A stretch of 24,457 bases of DNA from a virus. The position numbers and the translations under genes were made by a program. A model generated the notes under the pieces. It had not been told where the DNA came from. It saw only the letters and a list, made by a program, of their open reading frames with translations, and did not search any database. Each line of letters begins with the position of its first letter. Positions within the stretch are counted from its first letter, which is position 1. The stretch is from IMG/VR virus record IMGVR_UViG_3300027779_000151, positions 1-24,457 of that record; one strand, given 5' to 3'. Shown piece by piece: positions 13,583 through 22,900 of the stretch.

Positions 13583-13600
13583 CCAAGTAAGACTTGGAGG
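13583..13600 (+). promoter_or_regulatory. Hairpin overlapping the Shine-Dalgarno of the gene at 13608
   Basis: CCAAGT-AAG-ACTTGG (13583-13597) is a perfect 6-bp inverted repeat with a 3-base loop, and its last two bases are the first two of the GGAGG ribosome binding site at 13596-13600. If the RNA folds this way, access to the ribosome binding site would be reduced. An alternative reading is a DNA operator. Confidence 0.45.
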
Positions 13601-13607
13601 TTAAAAA

Positions 13608-13970
13608 ATGACAGAAAAAGAAATTAAGATATGGACAGAAAAATTAGGATGGAAATTAAAATATGAAAATGTAACCTTAGATGTTTACCCTGATAATGGA
13701 GATCAAACAAGATACATAGAATACTGTTTCCATCAAGGAGATCATAAAGATTGGAATACAGTAGGATTAGATTTTATTGCCGGTAAAGATTGGAGAGAAG
13801 TAAAGAAAATATTAAAAACTTGTATTGAGTATGCTAAAGAAGGAAAAATATACGAAGAAATACTTTGTATTGAAAAAGTGTGGCATGGAGTTGAAGATGG
13901 TTGGGAAGGTCACTCAAACCTATTCAATTTAAAAGATTTCAAAACATGGGAAGGTGTTGTATTTGGATAG
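13608..13970 (+). CDS. Protein of unknown function (120 aa)
   Basis: The start follows a strong GGAGG at 8-base spacing and a possible regulatory hairpin. The protein is small, tryptophan-rich (WTEKLGWKL, DWNTVGLDF, DWREVKKIL, KVWHGVEDGW, TWEGVVFG) and acidic, with beta strands in the first 60 residues and a helix at about 62-78. No family is recognised. It probably forms a two-gene unit with the next gene, which overlaps its end by eight bases. Confidence 0.75.
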   Translation: MTEKEIKIWTEKLGWKLKYENVTLDVYPDNGDQTRYIEYCFHQGDHKDWNTVGLDFIAGKDWREVKKILKTCIEYAKEGKIYEEILCIEKVWHGVEDGWEGHSNLFNLKDFKTWEGVVFG

Positions 13971-14316
13971 AAAAATAAGAATAACAGAAAAACAAGCATT
14001 ACTAATAGTAGATCGTTTTCAAACAGATGGTTTTTTAGATGACGGAAATAATTATGAATACGATGAATGCGATTTTAGTTACGAAGATATGATGAAAGCA
14101 CAAGAAATCGTATTACGTCAATGTAACAGAAAAGTGCTTGACAAATCAGAATGGAATAATGCTGTTTCTGAATTACTAAAAAATTGTTTAGAATACAGTA
14201 CCTATGTTTGCACATATGTTGATGAGCCGGAGTATAAAGGTCATGTTAAAACAATGAATGCTATTGAGAAAAAACTAGAACAATTAGGAATTATTGTATA
14301 TGGGGCGATTGCATAA
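13963..14316 (+). CDS. Protein of unknown function with TTG start (117 aa)
   Basis: There is no ATG near the start. GTG 13954 lies on top of the GGGAAGG ribosome binding site (13948-13954), so TTG 13963, with 8-base spacing, is the best start; TTG 13957 is also possible. The first helix (ITEKQALLIVDRFQTDG) and the second half (helices 60-75, 92-107) are charged and acidic, giving a helical protein with several cysteines not arranged as a ribbon. It is the last gene of the plus-strand block, 20 bases before the terminator. Confidence 0.7.
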   Translation: MDRKIRITEKQALLIVDRFQTDGFLDDGNNYEYDECDFSYEDMMKAQEIVLRQCNRKVLDKSEWNNAVSELLKNCLEYSTYVCTYVDEPEYKGHVKTMNAIEKKLEQLGIIVYGAIA

Positions 14317-14336
14317 TTTACATACATAACAAATTC

Positions 14337-14364
14337 GGGGGGCTTAACGGCCTCCCTTTTTTTT
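14337..14364 (+). terminator. Hairpin plus T8 terminator between the convergent blocks
   Basis: GGGGGGC-TTAACG-GCCTCCC forms a 7-bp stem (one G-T pair) followed by eight T residues, ending the plus-strand operon. On the minus strand the stem has no T run after it, so it mainly serves plus-strand transcripts. The T run alone would also fit archaeal termination. Confidence 0.8.
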
Positions 14365-14367
14365 GGT

Positions 14368-14625
14368 TTAACGCTTAGTCTCAGCACGTTCAGAACCCGC
14401 ACCTAATTGCCTTCTCATAGCGGGTCTAACATTGCCCCTTAATTTATCACGAGCATATCTTTTACGAGTCCTACCTCTTTTTACTTTACGAGATATACCC
14501 CAAACACGAGCCTTGGCTTGACGCTTCGCTCGATCACTTATTCTATTTTTTGAATAACCTTTGAATTTGCCTTTCTCTTCATTTTTAACCATAGACCAAA
14601 TGGTTTCAAAGATGTCATCATTCAT
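14368..14625 (-). CDS. Small very basic protein (85 aa)
   Basis: Residues 18-74 are dominated by arginine and lysine (RAKRQAKARVWGISRKVKRG and on), with little hydrophobic core, as in small nucleic-acid-binding or virion-associated proteins. The first 15 residues are acidic and helical. AAGGAG lies upstream of the ATG, whose first bases overlap the previous gene's stop (ATGA). It is the last gene of the minus-strand structural operon. Function is unknown; a DNA-condensing or scaffold role is only a guess. Confidence 0.7.
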   Translation of the reverse strand: MNDDIFETIWSMVKNEEKGKFKGYSKNRISDRAKRQAKARVWGISRKVKRGRTRKRYARDKLRGNVRPAMRRQLGAGSERAETKR

Positions 14626-14801
14626 TGCACCAACTCCTTAAGTTTGGGTTTTAGTTTCTTCCATATGGATGCACAATTAGGGCATTCCCATAAGAATATC
14701 CTATCTCTTGAACCTGCATAGAAACCATTGATACGAATAGCAAGAACCCTGTCTCCACAACTAGGGCAATCTTGACTAATCTTATCTCTATAATGATTCA
14801 T
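14622..14801 (-). CDS. Small zinc-ribbon protein (59 aa)
   Basis: The reading frame has CPSCG (residues 12-16) and CPNC (40-43), a complete four-cysteine ribbon with aromatic residues between, then a lysine-rich tail. Both ends show ATGA overlaps with the neighbours, which supports a real gene. In a structural operon, such a protein could help tail assembly or bind DNA; this is not determined. Confidence 0.75.
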   Translation of the reverse strand: MNHYRDKISQDCPSCGDRVLAIRINGFYAGSRDRIFLWECPNCASIWKKLKPKLKELVQ

Positions 14802-15895
14802 GGTGATACATCGCCTGTGTGTCCTGCATGGGTGTATGTAATTTTGACATGAGTTGGTGTCCCTGTATAACTTAAACTTGCAAGAAGAGTTACTACATTA
14901 TCAGCAACAGTATAATCTAATCCTTGAATAAGAACTGCGATGAATCTTTTTTTTGCTGATTTATACATGACCACTTCAATCATTCTTGTAGTTGCTTCAT
15001 CTTGAGATTCTAATGGAGTATATGCTAATGTTACATTTTTCTGAGAGCCAACATATGTATCTGTTTTTATTGATTGTCTATGAGTTGGAGTTATCTGATA
15101 TGCCCCTCCCATACCTGCTTGGTCAATTCTTAAATCAGATTGATAGAATAAGTGAGTACCTCCTCTGCCATCTGCATATGAACCAAGCCCCGCAGGATCC
15201 CTTGAAAATATAAATCCTAAATCGGTTATAGGTAAACTAGAATTACCATCTCCTGAGATAAATGTATTCGTAGGCATAGATGCATTGCCTGATGCATTAA
15301 TTAGAGATGATACAGGTAATGGGCCGGGCCTAACAAATACTCTCTTATCCTCTATGGATGCAATACGAATTTGACTACTACTGTAATGTAACCTTGCTGA
15401 TGCTAATACAACAGTTTGTTTCACTAGATGTCCAGTTGGACTTTGAGGATATCCTCCGGCAGATACATCTTGATTAGAGCCATATGTAAAACCAATTTTT
15501 CCAGATACCAATGGGTCGAAATAAACTAACAAAATTGCTTCATTAGTTCCAGATAGGGATGGTGCGCTTTCACTATGTAAACGATATACCCCTGAATTGC
15601 TTGTAACATTTACTGTTTGTGTAGATATAGCATGAAACATTCCATCTACTAAGATTGTTCCTGCCGCTATAACAATTGATTGATTGCTTGAAATAGAACA
15701 TGCACAATTTAATGTTTCAGTTGTATTTCTTGCAGTATCACTATACTTGTTTAATGTAATGGGGATTACTCCATTCATCAATCCCCTTTCATTTAAATTA
15801 GTCAAAGTAGGACTTGCTAATACATCCGTATCTCTCAATCCATCTGTTTGATATGACTTAACTGCCGTTTCATGCCCTTGCCCTAAACCTGCCAT
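14798..15895 (-). CDS. Tail-fibre/baseplate-like structural protein (365 aa)
   Basis: The sequence is rich in S, T, G, N and beta strands with no enzyme motif. Residues 78-190 have a layout common in phage tail-spike or baseplate head domains: IAAGTILVDGMFHAIS (76-91), a strand NEAILLVYFDP (118-128), VLASARLHY (163-171) and RIASIEDKRVFVRPGP (177-192). The second half (230-365) is more beta-rich and ends in strands TPTHVKITYTHAGHTGD. These features fit a trimeric fibre or baseplate attachment. It starts one base into the end of the gene encoding the 113-residue protein and ends with ATGA overlap. The exact role (fibre, collar or adhesin) is not resolved. Confidence 0.6.
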   Translation of the reverse strand: MAGLGQGHETAVKSYQTDGLRDTDVLASPTLTNLNERGLMNGVIPITLNKYSDTARNTTETLNCACSISSNQSIVIAAGTILVDGMFHAISTQTVNVTSNSGVYRLHSESAPSLSGTNEAILLVYFDPLVSGKIGFTYGSNQDVSAGGYPQSPTGHLVKQTVVLASARLHYSSSQIRIASIEDKRVFVRPGPLPVSSLINASGNASMPTNTFISGDGNSSLPITDLGFIFSRDPAGLGSYADGRGGTHLFYQSDLRIDQAGMGGAYQITPTHRQSIKTDTYVGSQKNVTLAYTPLESQDEATTRMIEVVMYKSAKKRFIAVLIQGLDYTVADNVVTLLASLSYTGTPTHVKITYTHAGHTGDVSP

Positions 15896-16236
15896 TACCT
15901 AACCTCCATTAATACATCCACCCTTATTTCATTTGTACTGCCTTTATTGATTGGCATAAAGGTAGCACGATATGCAGGAGTATCTAATGCAGTATCTCCA
16001 TGTAGTGCTAACTCTTTCAAATCTTGTGAGGATGTTTGTTGTGTGTTAAATATTGCAGATATAGCAACCGTCCTATCGTCTATCTTACTAACTTGAGGAG
16101 TTGTTGTAAGTTGTGGTGTACCTGCCCCTCCATCTCGGCTCGATGCATCACCACCACTTGATCCTAATGTCATACGTGTAACCATAGTGGATAGATGGTC
16201 TGCGAGTGCGGCTTTAAGTGAATCTAGTACAGGCAT
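15895..16236 (-). CDS. Tail-associated small protein (113 aa)
   Basis: The start is set at ATG 16236, which overlaps the upstream stop (TAATG) and follows GGAGAAGAG; a longer GTG form (16251) would cover that ribosome binding site. After an opening helix (MPVLDSLKAALADHLS), the chain shows MTLGSSGGDASSRDGG (27-42), then strands and DLKELALHGD (72-81) and RATFMPINKGSTNEIRVDVL (89-108). This order (a glycine-rich loop with D-T residues, strand, 'E-(variable)-L-(variable)-G' motif, R-any-F-any-P-I-any-K strand) is a pattern I know from phage tail-fibre and baseplate-associated proteins. Its place between tail genes agrees. Confidence 0.55.
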   Translation of the reverse strand: MPVLDSLKAALADHLSTMVTRMTLGSSGGDASSRDGGAGTPQLTTTPQVSKIDDRTVAISAIFNTQQTSSQDLKELALHGDTALDTPAYRATFMPINKGSTNEIRVDVLMEVR

Positions 16237-16931
16237 TAATCTCTTCTCCACATTTCTTTATCATCATATATACCATCTTTTTCTTTTACCTTTGAATCGG
16301 CATGAATGTCTAAATTATTTGGAGGAAAGTTACTGGAATCCTCTTCAACTGACGGCTCTTTTTTGCTTCTATCTCTATTAAGAAAAGCGTTTAACAAAAA
16401 TTTATTATTTGTGTTTTCAAAACTCAACATTCTTCTTTCTACTTCTTCTGACTCAAATTGTTCCGCATCGGGCCTATTCCTTCTTATAATATCGGACAAA
16501 CGTGAATCTTCTGTTGCCTTCAAACGGGCATAGGATCTCATCAAATCTGAAATACTTTTATGGCCTAAACCTGCTAAAAGCATTTCTAACGGATGTCGAT
16601 ATATGTCTCGTATGCTATCATATTCCGTTTTTTTATTAGGTAAATAACCTGCATCAGTACCGATGATATTGTTCTTTTCATCAATTATTTTTTGTGTAAG
16701 TTCTTCACCTCTTTTTTTATCCTCATCTTTCACTTTATTAGTTAGATAAAATTCTCTACCCTTTCTTTGTTTTGGATAGGCTATATATCCACAATTTTTA
16801 CAAGTCATATTGTCTAACCTTTGATTAATATTAGAAATATTAGGAACTAAATCAGGTTGGCCGCACTTAGGACAGGCAAATGCTTTGTATGGCATCTTTA
16901 CCACATCCCATGCTTGATTAAAAACATTCAT
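16236..16931 (-). CDS. Zinc-ribbon protein in the tail operon (231 aa)
   Basis: The start at ATG 16931 overlaps the stop of the giant gene (TGATG) with GAGGTGAAG upstream; a GTG three bases earlier is less likely. Residues 20-47 form a zinc ribbon: CPKCG (20-24) and CKNCG (44-48). The middle (50-150) is charged and helical with a stretch HPLEMLLAGLGHKSISDLM (116-134), and the last 60 residues are acidic and low complexity. It is not a known tail protein family to me. Zinc ribbons occur in some tail assembly chaperones and terminase-linked proteins; other roles remain open. Confidence 0.7.
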   Translation of the reverse strand: MNVFNQAWDVVKMPYKAFACPKCGQPDLVPNISNINQRLDNMTCKNCGYIAYPKQRKGREFYLTNKVKDEDKKRGEELTQKIIDEKNNIIGTDAGYLPNKKTEYDSIRDIYRHPLEMLLAGLGHKSISDLMRSYARLKATEDSRLSDIIRRNRPDAEQFESEEVERRMLSFENTNNKFLLNAFLNRDRSKKEPSVEEDSSNFPPNNLDIHADSKVKEKDGIYDDKEMWRRD

Positions 16932-19900
16932 CACTTCACCTCATAGAATCTGCTCTTACTTGTACCAATTGACCTAGCCCGCTTGTTCCCATCACGAACT
17001 CCTATCTTACCCATTCCATTTGTGTGTTTCGCTCCTATAATAAATCCTTGATTTGATACATTCCTAATATATACCTTATGAATTGCTACAACTTTTATTC
17101 CTGCTGACATAGATATTTCTGCAATATCTACAACACTTCCTGCGTTTTCATCTAAGGGTGCATTGTTTCCAGATACCGATTGTAAATCTGAAAGTAGCCC
17201 TGCAATTCCTTTGTCATATTGTCCTATAACAAAATTACTTTTTTGATTAATATAATCATGTTCTGCTTCAAATACTACAAACTCCCCTCTTAAACCATGC
17301 AGAGGTAAATCAATATTAACTATCTCACCCGGTTGAACTGAAGATGATTTTATTGCTCCTATCAATGTAATCAATGGCGCACCATTTTCAGATCTAGCCA
17401 AGATTGATTTTGCAAGTTTCAGTGCTTCATTATTAGTTTTTAGCCCCGGTATTTCTTGACGTAATGTTCTAACTAAATTGGAAGATGCTCCTTTACTACT
17501 TTCTTTTTTCATGCGTTCAACATCTCTTACTACAACATACACTTTTTCATTTCGGGCAAGAGAATCACCTATGATAACAATCTCATTCGGAGAGTCGAAC
17601 ATCTTACTAACTGTTACGGCCTGTATTCCACTACCTAAGTTAAATGATGATCCGCTATTTGTAAAGTTATTAGATGAATATACTAACGTGCCATTCTTTT
17701 CATTGATTAATTGTTTACCATCTATTTGAGTTAAGTTTCGTATTATCTCCATGATGTTTAATCCTCTTGTTTTTCTTGCGGTATAAACAGGAGAATGGTC
17801 AGATATGACTCTCAATGAAGGATGGGCATTTAAGGTAGATGATACCTCTCGATCTTTACCTATTAGTGCAGGAGTAGGAGTTACATTGAATCCTGCTAAT
17901 TCCGAACCTGCATCATTTAACAACATCATAGCGGCATCGGAAGTTCTTAATCCTACAAATCCTCTTTGACCCATTAACACTCGCCCCTTTGTCATACCTG
18001 CATTAGTTAGGCTATCTGAATCTATATTTCTAAACAATAAGGAAGTAGTTAACTCATCAATTTCAACTCCTCCAATTCTTAATGCAAATCCGTTTGAATC
18101 ATACAAGTAAGGAGGGAAATAAGATGAAGATAATTCTTTTCCATCAAACCTCAATGATGTAATTGAAGGAGATGCAGTTTTAATCAAAGCGGAAGTCTTA
18201 CCATTTTCTATAATCATTGGACGTTGATTAATCATCATAAAATCAGCAGGATCATATTCAAGCAATCCTCTATATGATAGTGTAGTTTGTTTTACAGTAT
18301 TAGCAGTTGAATCATATCTCTTCCATAACGCTGAAATTTGTTTAGACATGGTTATTGTGTTATCAATAAAAGTAGGGGCGATTAAATGAGGAATAGTTAT
18401 TGGACGTAAATCTGTAAGTTCAGATGGAGTTGCAGAGTCACTTGCGTTACTTGAATAATACCTCAATATACTTTCAGTTAAATCAGATACAGTCGTATCG
18501 TTAGTAACACCTGTTAATTTGTTTTTTGATTTACCAGTGTAATGTAACTCTCTTTTCCCTACTAAGAATAAAGTTCCTGCTGAAGGGAGTATAGAGGCAT
18601 CGTCAAGAACTACATTCGTACCATAATGTTTTATCACTTTAAACTGAGGATATAGCCTCATAGAACTTTCTAATTGCGTTTTAGATATTCCTTCAGGAGT
18701 AGTCTGCTTCACAAAATCACCTGCTATTCCTGTCCCATCGGCAATGTATCTTGTTTCCGATTGATGTATGATTTCTCCTCCACCGGGATGAGTAGTTTGA
18801 GAATATCTTGCTTCTATTTCTGGATTAAAATCTCCCTCTATTGTTTTACGAACAGCATCTGATTTGAAGAATTGTAACATGGATGAACTAGGTAAAAGAT
18901 GGTACACTACATCATGTTCATTGGCATCGGGATAAGCCATAGAAAAAGTTCCTTCTGGTGTTGTGATAAATTGTAAATTGCCTAGTGTTTCGTCTAAATT
19001 TGCTTCAAATACACCGTATCTATTATCTCTAGTAAATGGTTGAGATTCTAAGTTAGCATCTCCAACAGATGATTTAGCCCCTGCTAACCAACCATCTTGT
19101 AATAGGTCAGACGCAAAACCATACAGTTTCAAAGGTCGCATTGGTCTAACAAAATAATCAATATATTTTCTTCTTTGGTTAGATGCAGTTGCATTACCTT
19201 CTGTACCATCTACGGATGTAGAAAGTGACCCCGATTCAAACATATCCTTATCTTCTAAAGTTCTATTTAAGTATGTTTTACGAAGAATATATGTTCCCCC
19301 CCAAGGAGGCAAATCAGCAGATCCCCTTACTGACCACATATCTAAAGCATGAGTTTTTGGAGTTACTAATGGTGCATTAACAGAAGATACTTGTGCTAAG
19401 GTTGAGTTAATATTTCCACTAGAACCTGTTCCCGAACCATCTGTATTTGGGTTTGATATAACGATGCTCGGTGCAGAAGAATATCCTACTCCTCCTTGCG
19501 ATATTGTTACTGATGCAATTATCCCTCTTGTGGTGTTAATTGTTAAAGCCCCTGTATATCCTTCTGTGTTAGCCGCAGAAATAGCCACTGACCCTGCAAC
19601 ATTTGTAATGAGTATAGTAGGTTCAGAAGTATATCCACTTCCGGCATTGCTAATATTCCATGAAACAATTGGGAAAGTTGCACTATCAGTGGTTCTATTA
19701 TGAACAAGAGTTCCTGATGCATTACTTCCTCCTCCTCCTGTTGTTGTCCATGAAACTACTTGATTATCAGCATTGGTTAAATCGCCAAAATTGAGAGGTA
19801 CTAAATGTCCTCCTCTTGTTATTGTTTGTATGTATTTTGTTGGAGTAATTGCATATGTTCCGACAAATCCACTTCCACTACCTCCTCCTGTTGCAGATAA

Positions 19901-22900
19901 TGTTCCTGCTTGATATCCTGAACCTGCATTTGTTATTGCAAGAGATGCAACGGCCTGTCCTCCATCTCCCTTATCTCCTCTACTATCTGGACTCCATGTA
20001 GGTAATGTATATGGATTGGAAATAGTATGTGCATCAAAGTCAGTAGGATCTAATGTCATGTTTTTAAATTTAAAACGTGTATTAATACTCCATGAGGGCA
20101 ATACGGGAAAGTGTTGTCCTAATATCAAATCACTATGTAATGATACTGCTTTTGTAGAAGTTATAGCGTACTCTATATTCTTATTAGTTTGGCGTTCACT
20201 TTCAGTCTGTATAACAAATCCTAGTCTTGGTTCTGTGCGAGATTGAATTTGCCTATGGTCACTTACTTCTGATAATACGTTTGGTCTTATGTCATCAATG
20301 GTGGCGTTTGTATGATTTGCAATTCCCCAACCATGTGAAGGATAATGAACATTTGATGTATTAGAATGGTCAATTGCAGATGCATTGGTATGTAATGCAT
20401 TTCCTTTTAAATGATAAAAACCACCGCCAACGCCATATTGGGTAGAACTAATTGCTAACGGAGATTGAGATTGAGCGTATGAAGATGAACCCGTATATTG
20501 AGTTAAATCAATAAATGGGTCTGAACCTTTGTTGATTGGTATTGCTTGTAATGGTGCTGTATTTGCGGCATTGGGGTCTAATTCAGATTCCCATCCTCCG
20601 GCGGGCATACCTGTTGGCTCTACTAGCCCTGATGATTCTAATCCTAGAGTAAGTCCTATTCCAATAGGTTGTTCGGAAGGAAGTGTTTTGTTATTACTCC
20701 TTCTAATTACACTTGAAAAGGGCGTTGCTTCTGCTGTGTGGGCAGTTAATACCGTTCCAATCGGCATTGAACGCTCTACTCCTCCATAATCCGCAGGGAA
20801 ACTCCAATTTGCGCCATGAGTTGTTGCATTAGGAATTTTATTCATTGAATCGTGTATTCCTCCATCAAATCGTCCTTTTCCATATACTGGTTGATTTGCG
20901 GCTTGATTTTCATTGGGATCTCCTGCTAACATATCTAATGCATCAGAACCTGTCCTAAATCCCCATGCCCTTACAGGTAATCTTCTACTGAAATCATATG
21001 CCACCATATTATCTAATATAGATATATATTTTGTAAATACTATATTATCAGTATCTTTATCATATGATATGGTACCAGATGTTTTCTCAGGATTTATTCC
21101 ATCTCCTATACCTTCTCCTCTAGTATAGCGAGTGTTCTCATATATGGTATGTAACCTAAGTGTACCTTGTGCTTCTCTAACTGTACTATGTCCCATTAAT
21201 ACACTACCTGCGGATTTCAATCCTACTGCATTATAGTGTCCTCCGGCATTCAAACCATTATATGCATAGTTCTGCAACCATTGGGTAACATATAGTTTTT
21301 CAAAGGGTAATGAGTTTTCGGCTTGTCCTGTTGTAGTAGGGTTAGAATGATTGCGCAGAAACAATCCTTTTGTTGGAGGATAATTTAGTGACCTCGGCCC
21401 TCCAATCTCTCTATATCTGAATGTCATGAAGTGTTCTCGGCTAGTTCCAAGTAGTGCAGGGTGACTGTATTCAGCAAGCCAATTACACAAAAACGCATCC
21501 GGCACACATCCAGTTCCTGTGTTGGCTTTATTCAAAAGAGCAAAATCTCCGTTTGTAGCCGTTATACCATCAGCATTAGGAGTCCTTGCGGCCATGTTTA
21601 GATATTCTGGGTCGTGACACATAAGAGGAGGAATAGTGGCTAATTCAGTACCTGAGCGTGGATTTAATACTCCTTCTTCTAGTCCCGAAACAAAATAATC
21701 AGCAGAACCTGCACTAATTATAGGAGGAATTGGTCGTCCACCGGAAAGAGTGTAATCTCCTAAAATAAAACCATTTATCATAAATTCGCTTGCTGTGTTA
21801 TAACGACTTCCACCTGTCAATGCGTTAGCAAATGTAAGTCTTGTGGGGCCAGAAGATGAAGATATTGTACGACTCGATTCAGCCCTTCTGACTAAATGTC
21901 CTGCTCCGTCTGTTTCAGTATGTTGTTGTCCCGGTGCTATGAGATAATCGAAATCGGTTCTAGGAGTTACGCTAGAATACGTTGCTTTTATGTCTGGAAG
22001 CCTAAAACCATCCATTTCAGTAAGTGGCAACCCATCTGCTGAGAATGACCCATTCGCCATGTAACCGGACGTATCTTTAACTTCAAGAGTATCTAATTCA
22101 AAAACTGTCGAGGTGTTAGTGGATTTTCCAGAACCAAAACCAAAGTGCTTATGTTCTGTTTCTGCTTCAAAAAGCAAAGAATAAGCAGATCCATGACTTC
22201 TGTGTAATTGCCTCCTCATTGCAGATGGCGTACCTCTATGAGTCATCGGACTAACAAATGAATGCCCTTGACGACCAAAGCGTATTCTGTGATGTGGAAA
22301 AGGATATCCTGTTGCTGTGCCGTTATTGGTCTGTGTAAGGACAGAACCTCTCTCTGCGTGGTCAGTTATCCTATGAGCCGCATAGAGGCGTGTAGAACCG
22401 CTAGGAACAGCCCCTGCGGTAACATGAGGCGTTATTCCTTGTTTAGTAGTCATATCAGGATGTAGAATTCTTTGACAATGAAATATTAACATTCTATCAT
22501 GTGTATCGAACTGCGATGCTCCGCCCGATGCCTCTACAACTCCACTAGAACGAGGGTCAGGGGGAGTAAGTCCTCCAAGTCCCCAAGTCATGTTAGAATA
22601 GGCTTGAACTCGGTCATGTCCCGTCCTAACAAAGATTTCTCCCGGTATATCCGCAGGATCAGGCAATTCTAAAGCAAGATTAGGTGATAATTTACCATCT
22701 GTGGTGGATGGGCCTACTACTTCTTCTCCGGTTATAGAGTCTATGCGTGTATTTTGTACTTTGAAGTCTTTTATTACTACTCCAAGAGGTGAACGGCCAG
22801 TCAATGATAATATGTTCCCTGCATCATCTGTTGTCTGAATATCTTCAAACACCATATGTTCATTACTAATCTGAAGTCCTGCAACTCTTGAAGTGTTGAG

